From Flavobacterium sp. (GTDB lineage: Bacteria; Bacteroidota; Bacteroidia; Flavobacteriales; Flavobacteriaceae): 64,000 nucleotides of DNA. A model generated the notes under the pieces. It saw only the letters and a list, made by a program, of their open reading frames with translations. It did not search any database and was not told the DNA's origin. The position numbers and the translations under genes are program-made. The number at the start of each line of letters is the position of its first letter. The stretch's first letter is position 1. Below are positions 18,769-27,536 of this stretch, piece by piece. The stretch covers positions 21,959 to 85,958 of the forward strand of contig NZ_JANXTI010000022.1 in assembly GCF_025352425.1 (NCBI RefSeq), in the 5' to 3' direction.

Positions 18769-20526
18769 ATGAAAGAACTTCAGTATTTAAACAAATATTT
18801 TGTCAAATATAAATTTCGGTTTTTATTAGGAATTGCTATTACGATTGTTGCGCAAATTTTTATGCTCTTTACGCCTAAACTAATCAGCAAATCTTTTAAA
18901 GCCATAGAAGATTTTCATAAAAACAATTTGAGTAATGAAGTAGTTAAAACTGAATTAATCCACAATGTTTATTGGATTATTGGCACCACTTTGATTGCCG
19001 GTGTATTAACGTTCCTAATGCGGCAAACTCTTATCGTAATGTCGCGTCATGTCGAATTTGATCTGAAGAATGAAGTCTTCCAACATTATGAAGTTCTTGA
19101 CCAGAATTTTTATAAACGCAACCGAACAGGCGATTTGATGAACCGCATAAGTGAAGACGTCGGAAAAGTCAGAATGTATGTTGGACCGGCCGTGATGTAC
19201 ACCATCAATACCTTTATAAGGTTTACAGTAGTCATTATATATATGTATAATGTTTCACCGCGTCTGACATTATATACTATTCTGCCGTTGCCAATTCTTG
19301 CTTTTATAATTTTTAAATTGAGTCAGGAAATCAATAAGCGTAGTACAATTTTCCAGCAATATTTATCAAAGGTATCTAGTTTTACCCAGGAAATATTTTC
19401 TGGAATTCGGGTGGTAAAAGCCTATGCTTTAGAAAATCAATACCAAAATAATTTAGATGATTTAGCCAAAGAAAGCAAATCCAAAAGCATGAGTTTGGCT
19501 GGTGTACAATCACTTTTTGGACCTTTAATGTTAGCTTTGATTGGTGTAAGTAACCTAACGGTGATTTATTTTGGCGGAATGATGTACATTGATGGAACCA
19601 TAAAAAGCATTGGAACCATTGCCGAATTTATTTTGTATGTCAATATGCTGACTTGGCCGGTAGCTTCTATTGGCTGGGTTTCTTCGATGATTCAGGAAGC
19701 TGAAGCTTCACAAAAAAGGATTAATGAGTTCCTTAAAATTGAACCAGAAATCAAAAACAAAATCCCTGAAAAAACAAACATACAAGGTAGTATCGAATTC
19801 CAAAATGTAAGTTTCATCTATGAAGATACTGAAATCAAAGCACTGCAAAACATCTCTTTTACCGTGAAAAAAGGAGAAACCCTGGCGATTTTAGGGAAAA
19901 CAGGTTCAGGAAAATCGAGCATTTTATCATTGATTACCCGAATGTATGATATCAAAGAAGGAACAATTACCATCGATGGCAAAAAGATTGACGAAGTTAA
20001 TTTATATGATTTGCGAAACAGCATTGGCATTGTGCCGCAGGATGCATTTCTTTTCTCGGATACTATAAAAAACAACATCAAATTTGGAAAAGAAAATGCC
20101 ACAGATGACGAAGTAATAAATGCCTCCAAAAAAGCAGTAGTTCATGACAATATCGTGAATTTCGGCAAGCAATACGAAACCATTTTAGGAGAAAGAGGCA
20201 TCACACTTTCAGGCGGTCAAAAGCAGCGGGTTTCTATTGCACGGGCAATTATCAAGAACCCTGGAATTTTATTGTTTGACGATTGTCTTTCAGCAGTTGA
20301 TACCGAAACGGAAGAACAGATCTTGAATAATTTACTTGAAATTTCAAAAGACAAAACCACAATCATTGTCAGTCACAGGGTGTCTTCTGCTAAAAATGCA
20401 GATAAAATAATCATTCTCGACGAGGGGCAAATCATTCAAGAAGGCACTCATAATCAATTAGTAAACCAAGGCGGTTATTATGCCGAATTGTACGCTAAAC
20501 AACTTTCGGAAAAAGAATTAAATTAA
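18769..20526 (+). CDS. ABC exporter (permease/ATPase fusion)
   Basis: TM domain plus Walker A GKTGSGKSS, signature LSGGQKQR, Walker B ILLFDDCLSAVD. Confidence 0.94.
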   Translation: MKELQYLNKYFVKYKFRFLLGIAITIVAQIFMLFTPKLISKSFKAIEDFHKNNLSNEVVKTELIHNVYWIIGTTLIAGVLTFLMRQTLIVMSRHVEFDLKNEVFQHYEVLDQNFYKRNRTGDLMNRISEDVGKVRMYVGPAVMYTINTFIRFTVVIIYMYNVSPRLTLYTILPLPILAFIIFKLSQEINKRSTIFQQYLSKVSSFTQEIFSGIRVVKAYALENQYQNNLDDLAKESKSKSMSLAGVQSLFGPLMLALIGVSNLTVIYFGGMMYIDGTIKSIGTIAEFILYVNMLTWPVASIGWVSSMIQEAEASQKRINEFLKIEPEIKNKIPEKTNIQGSIEFQNVSFIYEDTEIKALQNISFTVKKGETLAILGKTGSGKSSILSLITRMYDIKEGTITIDGKKIDEVNLYDLRNSIGIVPQDAFLFSDTIKNNIKFGKENATDDEVINASKKAVVHDNIVNFGKQYETILGERGITLSGGQKQRVSIARAIIKNPGILLFDDCLSAVDTETEEQILNNLLEISKDKTTIIVSHRVSSAKNADKIIILDEGQIIQEGTHNQLVNQGGYYAELYAKQLSEKELN

Positions 20527-20596
20527 TTGTTGTTTTGTAACAAAAAAATTACCATTTTTGAACTGTTTACAAACACTATTAATTGACTGAAAGAAT

Positions 20597-20980
20597 ATGA
20601 GAGAAAACGACATGTTAGAAAAAGATGAGATTTTTTCTAAAGTTTTAAGAGCCGGAAGAAGAACTTATTTCTTCGATGTGAGAGCAACAAAGGCTGACGA
20701 TTACTACATAACCATTACCGAAAGTAAAAAATTCACTGAAGAAGATGGTTCTTTTCACTTCAAAAAACACAAAATTTATTTATACAAGGAAGATTTCGCT
20801 GCCTTTTCTGAAATTTTAGAAGAAATGACTGCTTATGTTTTGAACAATAAAGGCGAAGAAGTAATCTCTGAAAGACACCAAAAAGATTTTAAAAGAGAAT
20901 ACCAACAAGAAACGGAAACCTCAGAAGAGAAACCAGCTTCGGAAAAAAGTTTCACCGATATTGATTTTGACGATATCTAA
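20597..20980 (+). CDS. DUF3276 / PUR-alpha-like family protein
   Basis: FSKVLRAGRRTYFFDVRATKADDYYITITESKK. Confidence 0.88.
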   Translation: MRENDMLEKDEIFSKVLRAGRRTYFFDVRATKADDYYITITESKKFTEEDGSFHFKKHKIYLYKEDFAAFSEILEEMTAYVLNNKGEEVISERHQKDFKREYQQETETSEEKPASEKSFTDIDFDDI

Positions 20981-21004
20981 AAAAAGTAACCAGTAATAAG
21001 TGAT

Positions 21005-21036
21005 AAGTCCAAAGCTATTTAGTTTTGGACTTTTTT
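21005..21036 (+). terminator. Terminator
   Basis: aagtccaaa...tttggacttttttt. Confidence 0.7.
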
Positions 21037-21039
21037 CTT

Positions 21040-21390
21040 TTATCCAATCCGCAAACCATTCTTTACTTTTAAATCTGAACTAAGCAAAACAATATCATCT
21101 TCGTTTACTGATCCTAAGACTAAGCATTCACTCATGAAATTTCCAATTTGTTTCTTTGGAAAATTGACAACTGCAACAATTTGCTTTCCAACTAAAGCTT
21201 CTTTGCCATAACGTTTTGTGATTTGTGCCGATGATTTTTTAATCCCAATCTCGGTTCCAAAATCAATCGTCAATTGATAGGCTGATTTCCTGGCTTCGGG
21301 AAAATCATTGACTTCGATAATTGTTCCGATTCGCATTTCTACTTTTTCAAATTCGCTCCATTGCAGCAATTGATTCGTATTGTTTTCCAT
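21040..21390 (-). CDS. csaA: CsaA-like tRNA-binding domain protein
   Basis: WSEFEKVEMRIGTIIEVNDFPEARKSAYQLTIDFG...; start set at MENNTNQLLQ, since the longer ORF-track N-terminus looks non-coding. Confidence 0.86.
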   Translation of the reverse strand: MENNTNQLLQWSEFEKVEMRIGTIIEVNDFPEARKSAYQLTIDFGTEIGIKKSSAQITKRYGKEALVGKQIVAVVNFPKKQIGNFMSECLVLGSVNEDDIVLLSSDLKVKNGLRIG

Positions 21391-21493
21391 AGTTTTAAAT
21401 GGTTTCTTTACTAAAACATAATCCAAAAGTTGAATATATTTTATACTTTTAAGAATTGTATGCAATGTATAAAAATCCTCTAAAAGTAACGTT

Positions 21494-22720
21494 ATGAAAA
21501 TTGCCTTGTTTACCAATGAATTTCCTCCGAATATTTATGGTGGTGCGGGTGTGCATATTGATTTTCTAAGTCAGGAATTAGCTAAATTGGGGCAAGTAGA
21601 AGTACGTTGTTTTGGAACCCAACAAGAACACGATGCATCGATGAATGTTTTGGAAATTCAATCTTCGCTTACTAAACCTGAAGATGACAAAAACCCACAC
21701 ATCAGGATGTTTCATAATCTGAGCCGCAATGTGGAAATGTCGCAACATACTTTAGATGCTGATGTTATTCATTGCCACACTTGGTACACGCATTTAGCCG
21801 GAATATTTTCGAGGGAATTGTTGCAATCGCCATTGATATTAACGACACATAGTTTAGAAACCCACCGTCCATGGAAAGTGGAACAATTGGGCAACGGTTA
21901 TTTTCTTTCGCGTTGGATTGAAAACCATGCCTATAATACTGCTGACGGAATAATAGCTGTAAGCCAACAAATGAAAACAGATGTTATAGAAGCCTACGGA
22001 GTTTCACCCGAAAAAGTAACCGTAATCCATAACGGTATTGATCCCGATTTTTACCAACCTACTTTTGACAATGATTTGCTTTCAGCATATAATATAAATC
22101 CTGATATTCCTTTTGTACTTTTTGTGGGGCGCATTACGCGTCAAAAAGGAATCTCACAATTGATTTCTGCGGCCAAATATTTCAATCCAGATTGCCAGAT
22201 TGTGCTTTGTGCAGGTGCACCGGATACGCCTGAAATTGCACAAGAAACTGAAGAACTTATTGCCAATTTAAAAGCGAATCGGGATGGTGTGATTCTGATT
22301 TCGGAGATGCTGCCTCGTGAAAAAATAAAAGTGCTTTATAGTCATGCCAGGGTTTTTGCCTGCCCTTCCTTGTATGAGCCATTCGGAATAATCAATCTCG
22401 AAGCCATGTCGTGCGAAACTCCGGTCGTTGGAAGCGCAGTTGGTGGCATTCCGGAAATTATAGCTGAAGGCGAAACAGGCTATTTAATTCCACTTGAAAG
22501 TATTTCAAGAACCGATTTCAATCCGAAACATCCGGAAGCTTTTCAAAAGAATTTTGCTGCCAAAATCAATCAATTATTGGATGATGAAAATTTGGCCAAC
22601 CAAATGGGAAAAGCAGGAAGGAAAAGTGTTCTGGAAAAATTCAGCTGGGAATCGATCGCCAAAACAACCTTTAACTATTATGAACAGGTAATCGCAACAT
22701 TCGAAAAAGAAAAAGCCTAA
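21494..22720 (+). CDS. glgA: Glycogen synthase-like GT family glycosyltransferase
   Basis: MKIALFTNEFPPNIYGGAGVHIDFL..., HTWYTHLAG, VGRITRQKGI, PSLYEPFGIINLEAMSCETPVVGSAVGGIPEI. Confidence 0.88.
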   Translation: MKIALFTNEFPPNIYGGAGVHIDFLSQELAKLGQVEVRCFGTQQEHDASMNVLEIQSSLTKPEDDKNPHIRMFHNLSRNVEMSQHTLDADVIHCHTWYTHLAGIFSRELLQSPLILTTHSLETHRPWKVEQLGNGYFLSRWIENHAYNTADGIIAVSQQMKTDVIEAYGVSPEKVTVIHNGIDPDFYQPTFDNDLLSAYNINPDIPFVLFVGRITRQKGISQLISAAKYFNPDCQIVLCAGAPDTPEIAQETEELIANLKANRDGVILISEMLPREKIKVLYSHARVFACPSLYEPFGIINLEAMSCETPVVGSAVGGIPEIIAEGETGYLIPLESISRTDFNPKHPEAFQKNFAAKINQLLDDENLANQMGKAGRKSVLEKFSWESIAKTTFNYYEQVIATFEKEKA

Positions 22721-22737
22721 AGTAACAATGAGGATGA

Positions 22738-22761
22738 GATTGCTTCGTTCCTCGCAATGAC
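22738..22761. repeat. Fragment of a bacterial dispersed repeat (gattgcttcgttcctcgcaatgac type)
   Basis: gattgcttcgttcctcgcaatgac, with complementary ends attgc/gcaat. Confidence 0.6.
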
Positions 22762-22768
22762 ATAAGAA

Positions 22769-24043
22769 ATGATAAATAAAAGTACATTAGCCATAATTTT
22801 AGGCGGCGGGCAAGGTTCCAGATTAGCACCACTAACCCAAACGCGTTCCAAACCCGCCGTTCCGATTGCAGGGAAATACCGTTTGGTAGATATTCCTATT
22901 TCCAATTGTATCAATTCTGATATCAAAAGGATGTTTGTACTGACGCAATTCAATTCGGCTTCACTAAATCAACATATTAAAAACACCTACCATTTTAGTC
23001 ATTTCAGTACTGCTTTTGTAGATATCCTTGCGGCCGAACAAACGCCTGATAATATTACCTGGTTTCAGGGAACAGCTGATGCAGTGCGCCAATGTATGCA
23101 TCATTTTATGAACCATGATTTTGATTATGCGTTAATATTATCGGGCGATCAATTGTATCAGATGGATTTTAACGCGATGATAAAAGCGCATCATGATGCA
23201 GGGGCGAATATCACAATCGCAACCTTACCGGTAACCGCCAAAGAAGCACCGGAATTTGGCATCCTAAAAACAGATTCTGAGAATTATATCACTTCATTTA
23301 TCGAAAAACCAAATGCGGGTTTACTACCGGAATGGACATCTGAAGTCAGCGAAGAATCTGCATCTGAAGGAAAACATTATTTGGCCTCCATGGGGATTTA
23401 CATTTTCAATAAGAACTTGTTGGTAGACTTGATGAGAAATCCTGACACTAAGGATTTTGGTAAAGAAATTATTCCGCAAGCCATTGGAAATCAGAAAATA
23501 TTAAGCTATCAATATGAAGGGTATTGGACAGACATCGGAAATATTGATTCCTTTTTTGAAGCGAATTTGGGTTTAACCGATGATATTCCGAAATTTAATC
23601 TTTTTGATAATTCGAGTAAAATTTATACCCGCGCCCGGGTTTTGCCACCGTCAAAAATTTCGGGTGCTTCCACGATTGACAAATCCGTTATAGCTGAAGG
23701 TTGCATTCTAAACGGAGCCACGATTGAACATTCGGTTATTGGTATCAGAAGCCGTATCGGATATGGCTCAACGGTTATTAATTCGTATCTTATGGGAAAT
23801 GATTATTATCAAAATCTGGAAGAAATCAGAACCAATTCTTTACATGGCATCATCAATATTGGGATTGGCGAAAGATGTTTTATAAACAACACTATTGTAG
23901 ATAAAGATTGCCGGATAGGAAATGATGTTCGACTCAATGGCGGAAAACATTTAGAGGATAAGGAAACAGATTTATATACCATAAAAGACGGAATTATTGT
24001 AGTCAGGAAAGGTGCCATTCTTCCAGATGGATTTACAGTATAA
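22769..24043 (+). CDS. glgC: Glucose-1-phosphate adenylyltransferase
   Basis: LGGGQGSRLAPLTQTRSKPAVPIAGKYRLVDIPISNCINS. Confidence 0.95.
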   Translation: MINKSTLAIILGGGQGSRLAPLTQTRSKPAVPIAGKYRLVDIPISNCINSDIKRMFVLTQFNSASLNQHIKNTYHFSHFSTAFVDILAAEQTPDNITWFQGTADAVRQCMHHFMNHDFDYALILSGDQLYQMDFNAMIKAHHDAGANITIATLPVTAKEAPEFGILKTDSENYITSFIEKPNAGLLPEWTSEVSEESASEGKHYLASMGIYIFNKNLLVDLMRNPDTKDFGKEIIPQAIGNQKILSYQYEGYWTDIGNIDSFFEANLGLTDDIPKFNLFDNSSKIYTRARVLPPSKISGASTIDKSVIAEGCILNGATIEHSVIGIRSRIGYGSTVINSYLMGNDYYQNLEEIRTNSLHGIINIGIGERCFINNTIVDKDCRIGNDVRLNGGKHLEDKETDLYTIKDGIIVVRKGAILPDGFTV

Positions 24044-24045
24044 AT

Positions 24046-24072
24046 AAAAAACACTCTAAATGAGTGTTTTTT
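24046..24072. terminator. Terminator
   Basis: aaaaaacactc-taaat-gagtgtttttt. Confidence 0.8.
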
Positions 24073-24077
24073 ATTTA

Positions 24078-24401
24078 TTAATTCATAGTTAGATAATTGT
24101 ATATTTTTTGCCCCTGCATATCATCCAGATGCGCTTTCTTCTGCATACGTGCCACGATGGGCTTCCACTCTTCAGTAGAGAAGTCCTTTGAATCATATAA
24201 TTTATGGCATTTGGCACAATTGTTTTCGTATAAATTCTGTCCTTCGGCTAATTCGGGAGTCATTACTGTTGCTATTTTAACTGCTGTTGTTGTCGCAGCT
24301 GGTTCGCTTTTTTTAACTTCTGTAGTGGGGACACTTGATTTAGAAGCGCACGAATAAATTATTACAGCAAAAACGGCTAAGGCGATTACATTATATTTCA
24401 T
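24078..24401 (-). CDS. Small c-type cytochrome lipoprotein
   Basis: Lipobox-like YSCAS; heme motif CAKCHKLY. Confidence 0.8.
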   Translation of the reverse strand: MKYNVIALAVFAVIIYSCASKSSVPTTEVKKSEPAATTTAVKIATVMTPELAEGQNLYENNCAKCHKLYDSKDFSTEEWKPIVARMQKKAHLDDMQGQKIYNYLTMN

Positions 24402-24423
24402 GGTTTTTGTTTTGGGTAAATAT

Positions 24424-24455
24424 AAAAAAATCCCAATAGATTTTTATTGGGATTT
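24424..24455. terminator. Hairpin with A/T flanks between the cytochrome and PPIase genes
   Basis: aaatcccaataga-tttt-tattgggattt. Confidence 0.65.
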
Positions 24456-24481
24456 CAATATTTAATCAAATTTTGAATGTT

Positions 24482-25414
24482 TTACTTAACATCCATCAAT
24501 TCAACATCAAACACTAAAGTAGCATCAGGTGGAATTACACCGCCCGCACCACTTGGTCCATATCCCAAATAAGATGGAATAACAAAACGAGCTTTGTCTC
24601 CAACTTTTAAAAGAGCAATTCCTTCATCCCATCCTTCAATAACCTGACCTTGACCCAATCTGAATTCAATTGGTTTTTTTCTTGGATAAGAGGAATCAAA
24701 TACTTTTCCGTTTTCTAAAGAACCTTCGTAATGAACAGAAACGGTTTTACCACTTTCAGCTTGTTTTCCAGAACCTGTTTGAATCATTTTATAACGCAGA
24801 CCGCTTTCTGTTTTATCAAAACCGGCAGCTAATTTTTCCATTGACGCTTCAGCAATTTTTTTGGCTTCTTCGATTTTTTTCTGACGGGAACCTTCAAAAG
24901 TACGGAAGGCTTCGATAGCATTCCATTTTTGCGCCTCTTCTCCAACTCTGATGATTTCTATACTTTCTATCAAATCGCCTTGAGCCACAGCATCAACAAC
25001 ATCCTGTCCTTCAACAACGTTTCCAAAAACCGTGTGCTTTCCATCTAACCAATTTGTTGGAACATGCGTAATAAAAAATTGAGAACCATTACTTCCCGGA
25101 CCCGAATTTGCCATAGACAAAACCCCTGGTTTATCGTGTTTTAAGGTTGGATGAAACTCATCGTCAAAGTTATAACCAGGACCACCGGTTCCAATTCCTT
25201 GTGGGCACCCACCCTGAACCATGAAATCCGGAATTACCCGGTGAAATTTTAACCCATCGTAATATGGTTTTCCCATTGGCTTTGCTGAATTTTCCAATTG
25301 TCCTTCGGCTAATCCAACAAAATTCCCTACTGTTCCTGGTGTCAAATCGTGTGTTAGTTTTACTAAAATCGAACCTTTAGTTGTGTTGAATTTAGCGTAT
25401 ATTCCATTTTCCAT
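24482..25414 (-). CDS. Dual immunophilin: N-terminal cyclophilin-type plus C-terminal FKBP-type peptidyl-prolyl isomerase
   Basis: Cyclophilin: [93 protein letters not shown]. Confidence 0.94.
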   Translation of the reverse strand: MENGIYAKFNTTKGSILVKLTHDLTPGTVGNFVGLAEGQLENSAKPMGKPYYDGLKFHRVIPDFMVQGGCPQGIGTGGPGYNFDDEFHPTLKHDKPGVLSMANSGPGSNGSQFFITHVPTNWLDGKHTVFGNVVEGQDVVDAVAQGDLIESIEIIRVGEEAQKWNAIEAFRTFEGSRQKKIEEAKKIAEASMEKLAAGFDKTESGLRYKMIQTGSGKQAESGKTVSVHYEGSLENGKVFDSSYPRKKPIEFRLGQGQVIEGWDEGIALLKVGDKARFVIPSYLGYGPSGAGGVIPPDATLVFDVELMDVK

Positions 25415-25460
25415 AGTTTATATTTTTAAAAATGCTGTGCAAAGGTACTATATAAAATTG

Positions 25461-25468
25461 TAATTTTG
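25461..25468 (+). promoter_or_regulatory. -7 box TAATTTTG
   Basis: TAnnTTTG upstream of the 25490 start. Confidence 0.5.
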
Positions 25469-25489
25469 GATACCAAATAAAACGAAAAC

Positions 25490-25939
25490 ATGAGTTCCAT
25501 TTACAACAAAACCGACAACGAAATTATTATTTCAAGAATCAATAAGCTTTCTCCCGACAGCCCAGCACAATGGGGTAAAATGACTGTAGACCAGATGCTT
25601 TCTCATTGCCAGGCACCCATAGATTTTGCTATGGGAAATACTCCGATGAAAGCCAATTTTCTAATGCGTCTTATTGGGAAAATGATAAAAAATAAGGTTT
25701 TAGGCGGCACCGAATTCAAGAAAAACAGCCCAACAGCTCCAAGCTTTATCAGAACCGAAGTATATGACTTTGAGCAAACCAAAAATGAACTTATCCAAAA
25801 AATTTCTATTTTTTCGGATAAGGGAAAAGATGCTATCAAAACTACTAATCATCCGTTCTTTGGCGAACTGACTTATGACGAATGGAGCAAAATGCATACT
25901 ATGCATCTTAATCATCATTTGAAGCAGTTTGGAGTGTAG
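25490..25939 (+). CDS. DUF1569 family protein
   Basis: SPAQWGKMTVDQMLSHCQAPIDFAMG...HPFFGELTYDEWSKMHTMHLNHHLKQFG. Confidence 0.87.
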   Translation: MSSIYNKTDNEIIISRINKLSPDSPAQWGKMTVDQMLSHCQAPIDFAMGNTPMKANFLMRLIGKMIKNKVLGGTEFKKNSPTAPSFIRTEVYDFEQTKNELIQKISIFSDKGKDAIKTTNHPFFGELTYDEWSKMHTMHLNHHLKQFGV

Positions 25940-26015
25940 CCCGGATTGGAACGGCATCCTTTTGTCTCGTTCTTTAACGAGACAAAAGATATAGTGGAAA
26001 GCTGGAAACAGCTCC
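25937..26015. repeat. Compact structured intergenic element: 13-bp hairpin plus GAAA-capped hairpin
   Basis: tagcccggattggaacggcatccttttgtctcgttctttaacgagacaaaagatatagtggaaagctggaaacagctcc; stem 25959-25971/25976-25988 perfect; agctg-gaaa-cagct at 26000-26013. Confidence 0.75.
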
Positions 26016-26027
26016 TAAAAATTATTT

Positions 26028-26035
26028 TATATTTG
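26028..26035 (+). promoter_or_regulatory. -7 box TATATTTG immediately 5' of trmD
   Basis: TAnnTTTG 4 nt before the ATG at 26040. Confidence 0.6.
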
Positions 26036-26039
26036 TGCC

Positions 26040-26717
26040 ATGCGAATAGACATTATCACCATTTTACCGGAATTATTAAGGAGTCCTTTTGAAGCATCAA
26101 TAATGAAGCGTGCTATAGAAAAAGGGTTGGTTGAAGTCCATTTCCATAACTTGAGGGATTACACAACAAATAAACAAAAAAGCGTGGATGATTATCCTTT
26201 TGGCGGTGGCGCCGGAATGGTAATGATGGTCCAGCCGATTGATGCTTGTATCACATATCTGAAAAGCGAGCGAGAGTACGATGAAGTAATTTATATGTCA
26301 CCTGATGGAGAAACCCTGAATCAAAAAATGGCAAACACGGCATCAATGTATGAAAACATTATCATCCTTTGTGGTCATTATAAAGGCGTTGACCAACGCG
26401 TTCGTGATCATTTTATTACGAAAGAAATTTCTATTGGAGATTATGTTTTGAGTGGTGGCGAAATTGGCGCTATTGTTTTTTGTGATGCAATAATCCGCTT
26501 GATTCCCGGAGTTTTATCAGACGAAACCTCTGCACTCACAGATAGCTTTCAGGATAACTTATTGTCGGGTCCAATTTATACACGTCCTGCAGATTATAAA
26601 GGTTGGAAAGTTCCCGAAGTGTTAACCAGTGGTCATTTTGCCAAAATTGACAAATGGCGGGAAGATATGGCATTTGAGCATACTAAAAATCGTCGTCCTG
26701 ATTTGCTTGAGGAATAG
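26040..26717 (+). CDS. trmD: tRNA (guanine-N1)-methyltransferase
   Basis: [62 protein letters not shown]. Confidence 0.97.
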   Translation: MRIDIITILPELLRSPFEASIMKRAIEKGLVEVHFHNLRDYTTNKQKSVDDYPFGGGAGMVMMVQPIDACITYLKSEREYDEVIYMSPDGETLNQKMANTASMYENIIILCGHYKGVDQRVRDHFITKEISIGDYVLSGGEIGAIVFCDAIIRLIPGVLSDETSALTDSFQDNLLSGPIYTRPADYKGWKVPEVLTSGHFAKIDKWREDMAFEHTKNRRPDLLEE

Positions 26718-26845
26718 AAAAAAGAGCAAAGAAGAAAGAAGAAAGATATTTTTTGTAAAAATCACACACTTAACTAACTGATTTCTTATCTCTTGCCTCT
26801 TGCTTCTTTTTTCCAAAATAGGTTTGCAACTTTAGATATTTTACT

Positions 26846-26853
26846 TATATTTG
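26846..26853 (+). promoter_or_regulatory. -7 box TATATTTG of rplS, with -33 TTTG at 26823-26826
   Basis: TTTG-N19-TATATTTG. Confidence 0.75.
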
Positions 26854-26857
26854 CCCC

Positions 26858-26925
26858 CACATTTGACCAACCTCTGGCGAAAACCGTGAATGTTGCTTAG
26901 ATTCTAAAACCATAATATAAACAAG
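26858..26925 (+). promoter_or_regulatory. rplS 5' leader, possible ribosomal-protein autoregulatory leader
   Basis: ~68-nt leader with possible pairing acatt(26870 region)...aatgt and internal GC-rich segment ctctggcgaaaaccg; not folded computationally. Confidence 0.35.
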
Positions 26926-27276
26926 ATGGCAAATTTAGTAGATTTCGTTAATAACGAATTATCAACAAAAAAAGATTTCCCTGCATTCGGAGCTGGTGAT
27001 ACAATCACCGTTTACTACGAAATTAAAGAGGGTGAAAAAACTAGAACTCAGTTTTTCAAAGGAGTTGTAATCCAAAGAAAAGGTGCAGGAATGACTGAAA
27101 CTTTTACAATCCGTAAAATGTCTGGAGCAGTTGGTGTAGAGCGTATCTTTCCAGTGAACATGCCGGCTTTACAAAAAGTAGAAGTTAACCAAAGAGGTAA
27201 AGTTAGAAGAGCGCGTATCTACTACTTTAGAGAACTTACCGGTAAAAAAGCGAAAATCAAAGAAAGAAGAAGATAA
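26926..27276 (+). CDS. rplS: 50S ribosomal protein L19
   Basis: FPAFGAGDTITVYYEIKEGEKTRTQFFKGVVIQRKGAGMTETFTIRKMS. Confidence 0.97.
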   Translation: MANLVDFVNNELSTKKDFPAFGAGDTITVYYEIKEGEKTRTQFFKGVVIQRKGAGMTETFTIRKMSGAVGVERIFPVNMPALQKVEVNQRGKVRRARIYYFRELTGKKAKIKERRR

Positions 27277-27295
27277 TTCTAAACTTTCTATCCAT

Positions 27296-27328
27296 AAAAA
27301 AAGTCTCGATTTTATCGGGGCTTTTTTT
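27296..27328 (+). terminator. Terminator after rplS
   Basis: aagtctcgat-ttt-atcggggcttttttt. Confidence 0.75.
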
Positions 27329-27446
27329 ATTCGGTCAATTTAAATCTGTTATTTTATCAAATCAGTATTTTTTTTAATTTAAAATGACAATTTCATAATT
27401 CAATCGATTTCACCTTTGTTAGCAACCGAATTTCTAGCATATTAAT

Positions 27447-27454
27447 TATATTTG
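27447..27454 (+). promoter_or_regulatory. -7 box TATATTTG of icd
   Basis: TAnnTTTG, giving a leader of roughly 75-80 nt. Confidence 0.6.
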
Positions 27455-27478
27455 CTATCGCATTTGATATTAAGAGGA

Positions 27479-27497
27479 GAATGTCCAGTGGACATTC
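27479..27497 (+). promoter_or_regulatory. Perfect inverted repeat in the icd leader
   Basis: gaatgtcc-agt-ggacattc. Confidence 0.7.
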
Positions 27498-27536
27498 GGT
27501 ATTTGATTCAATCATAACAAAAAACCTAATCACAAT

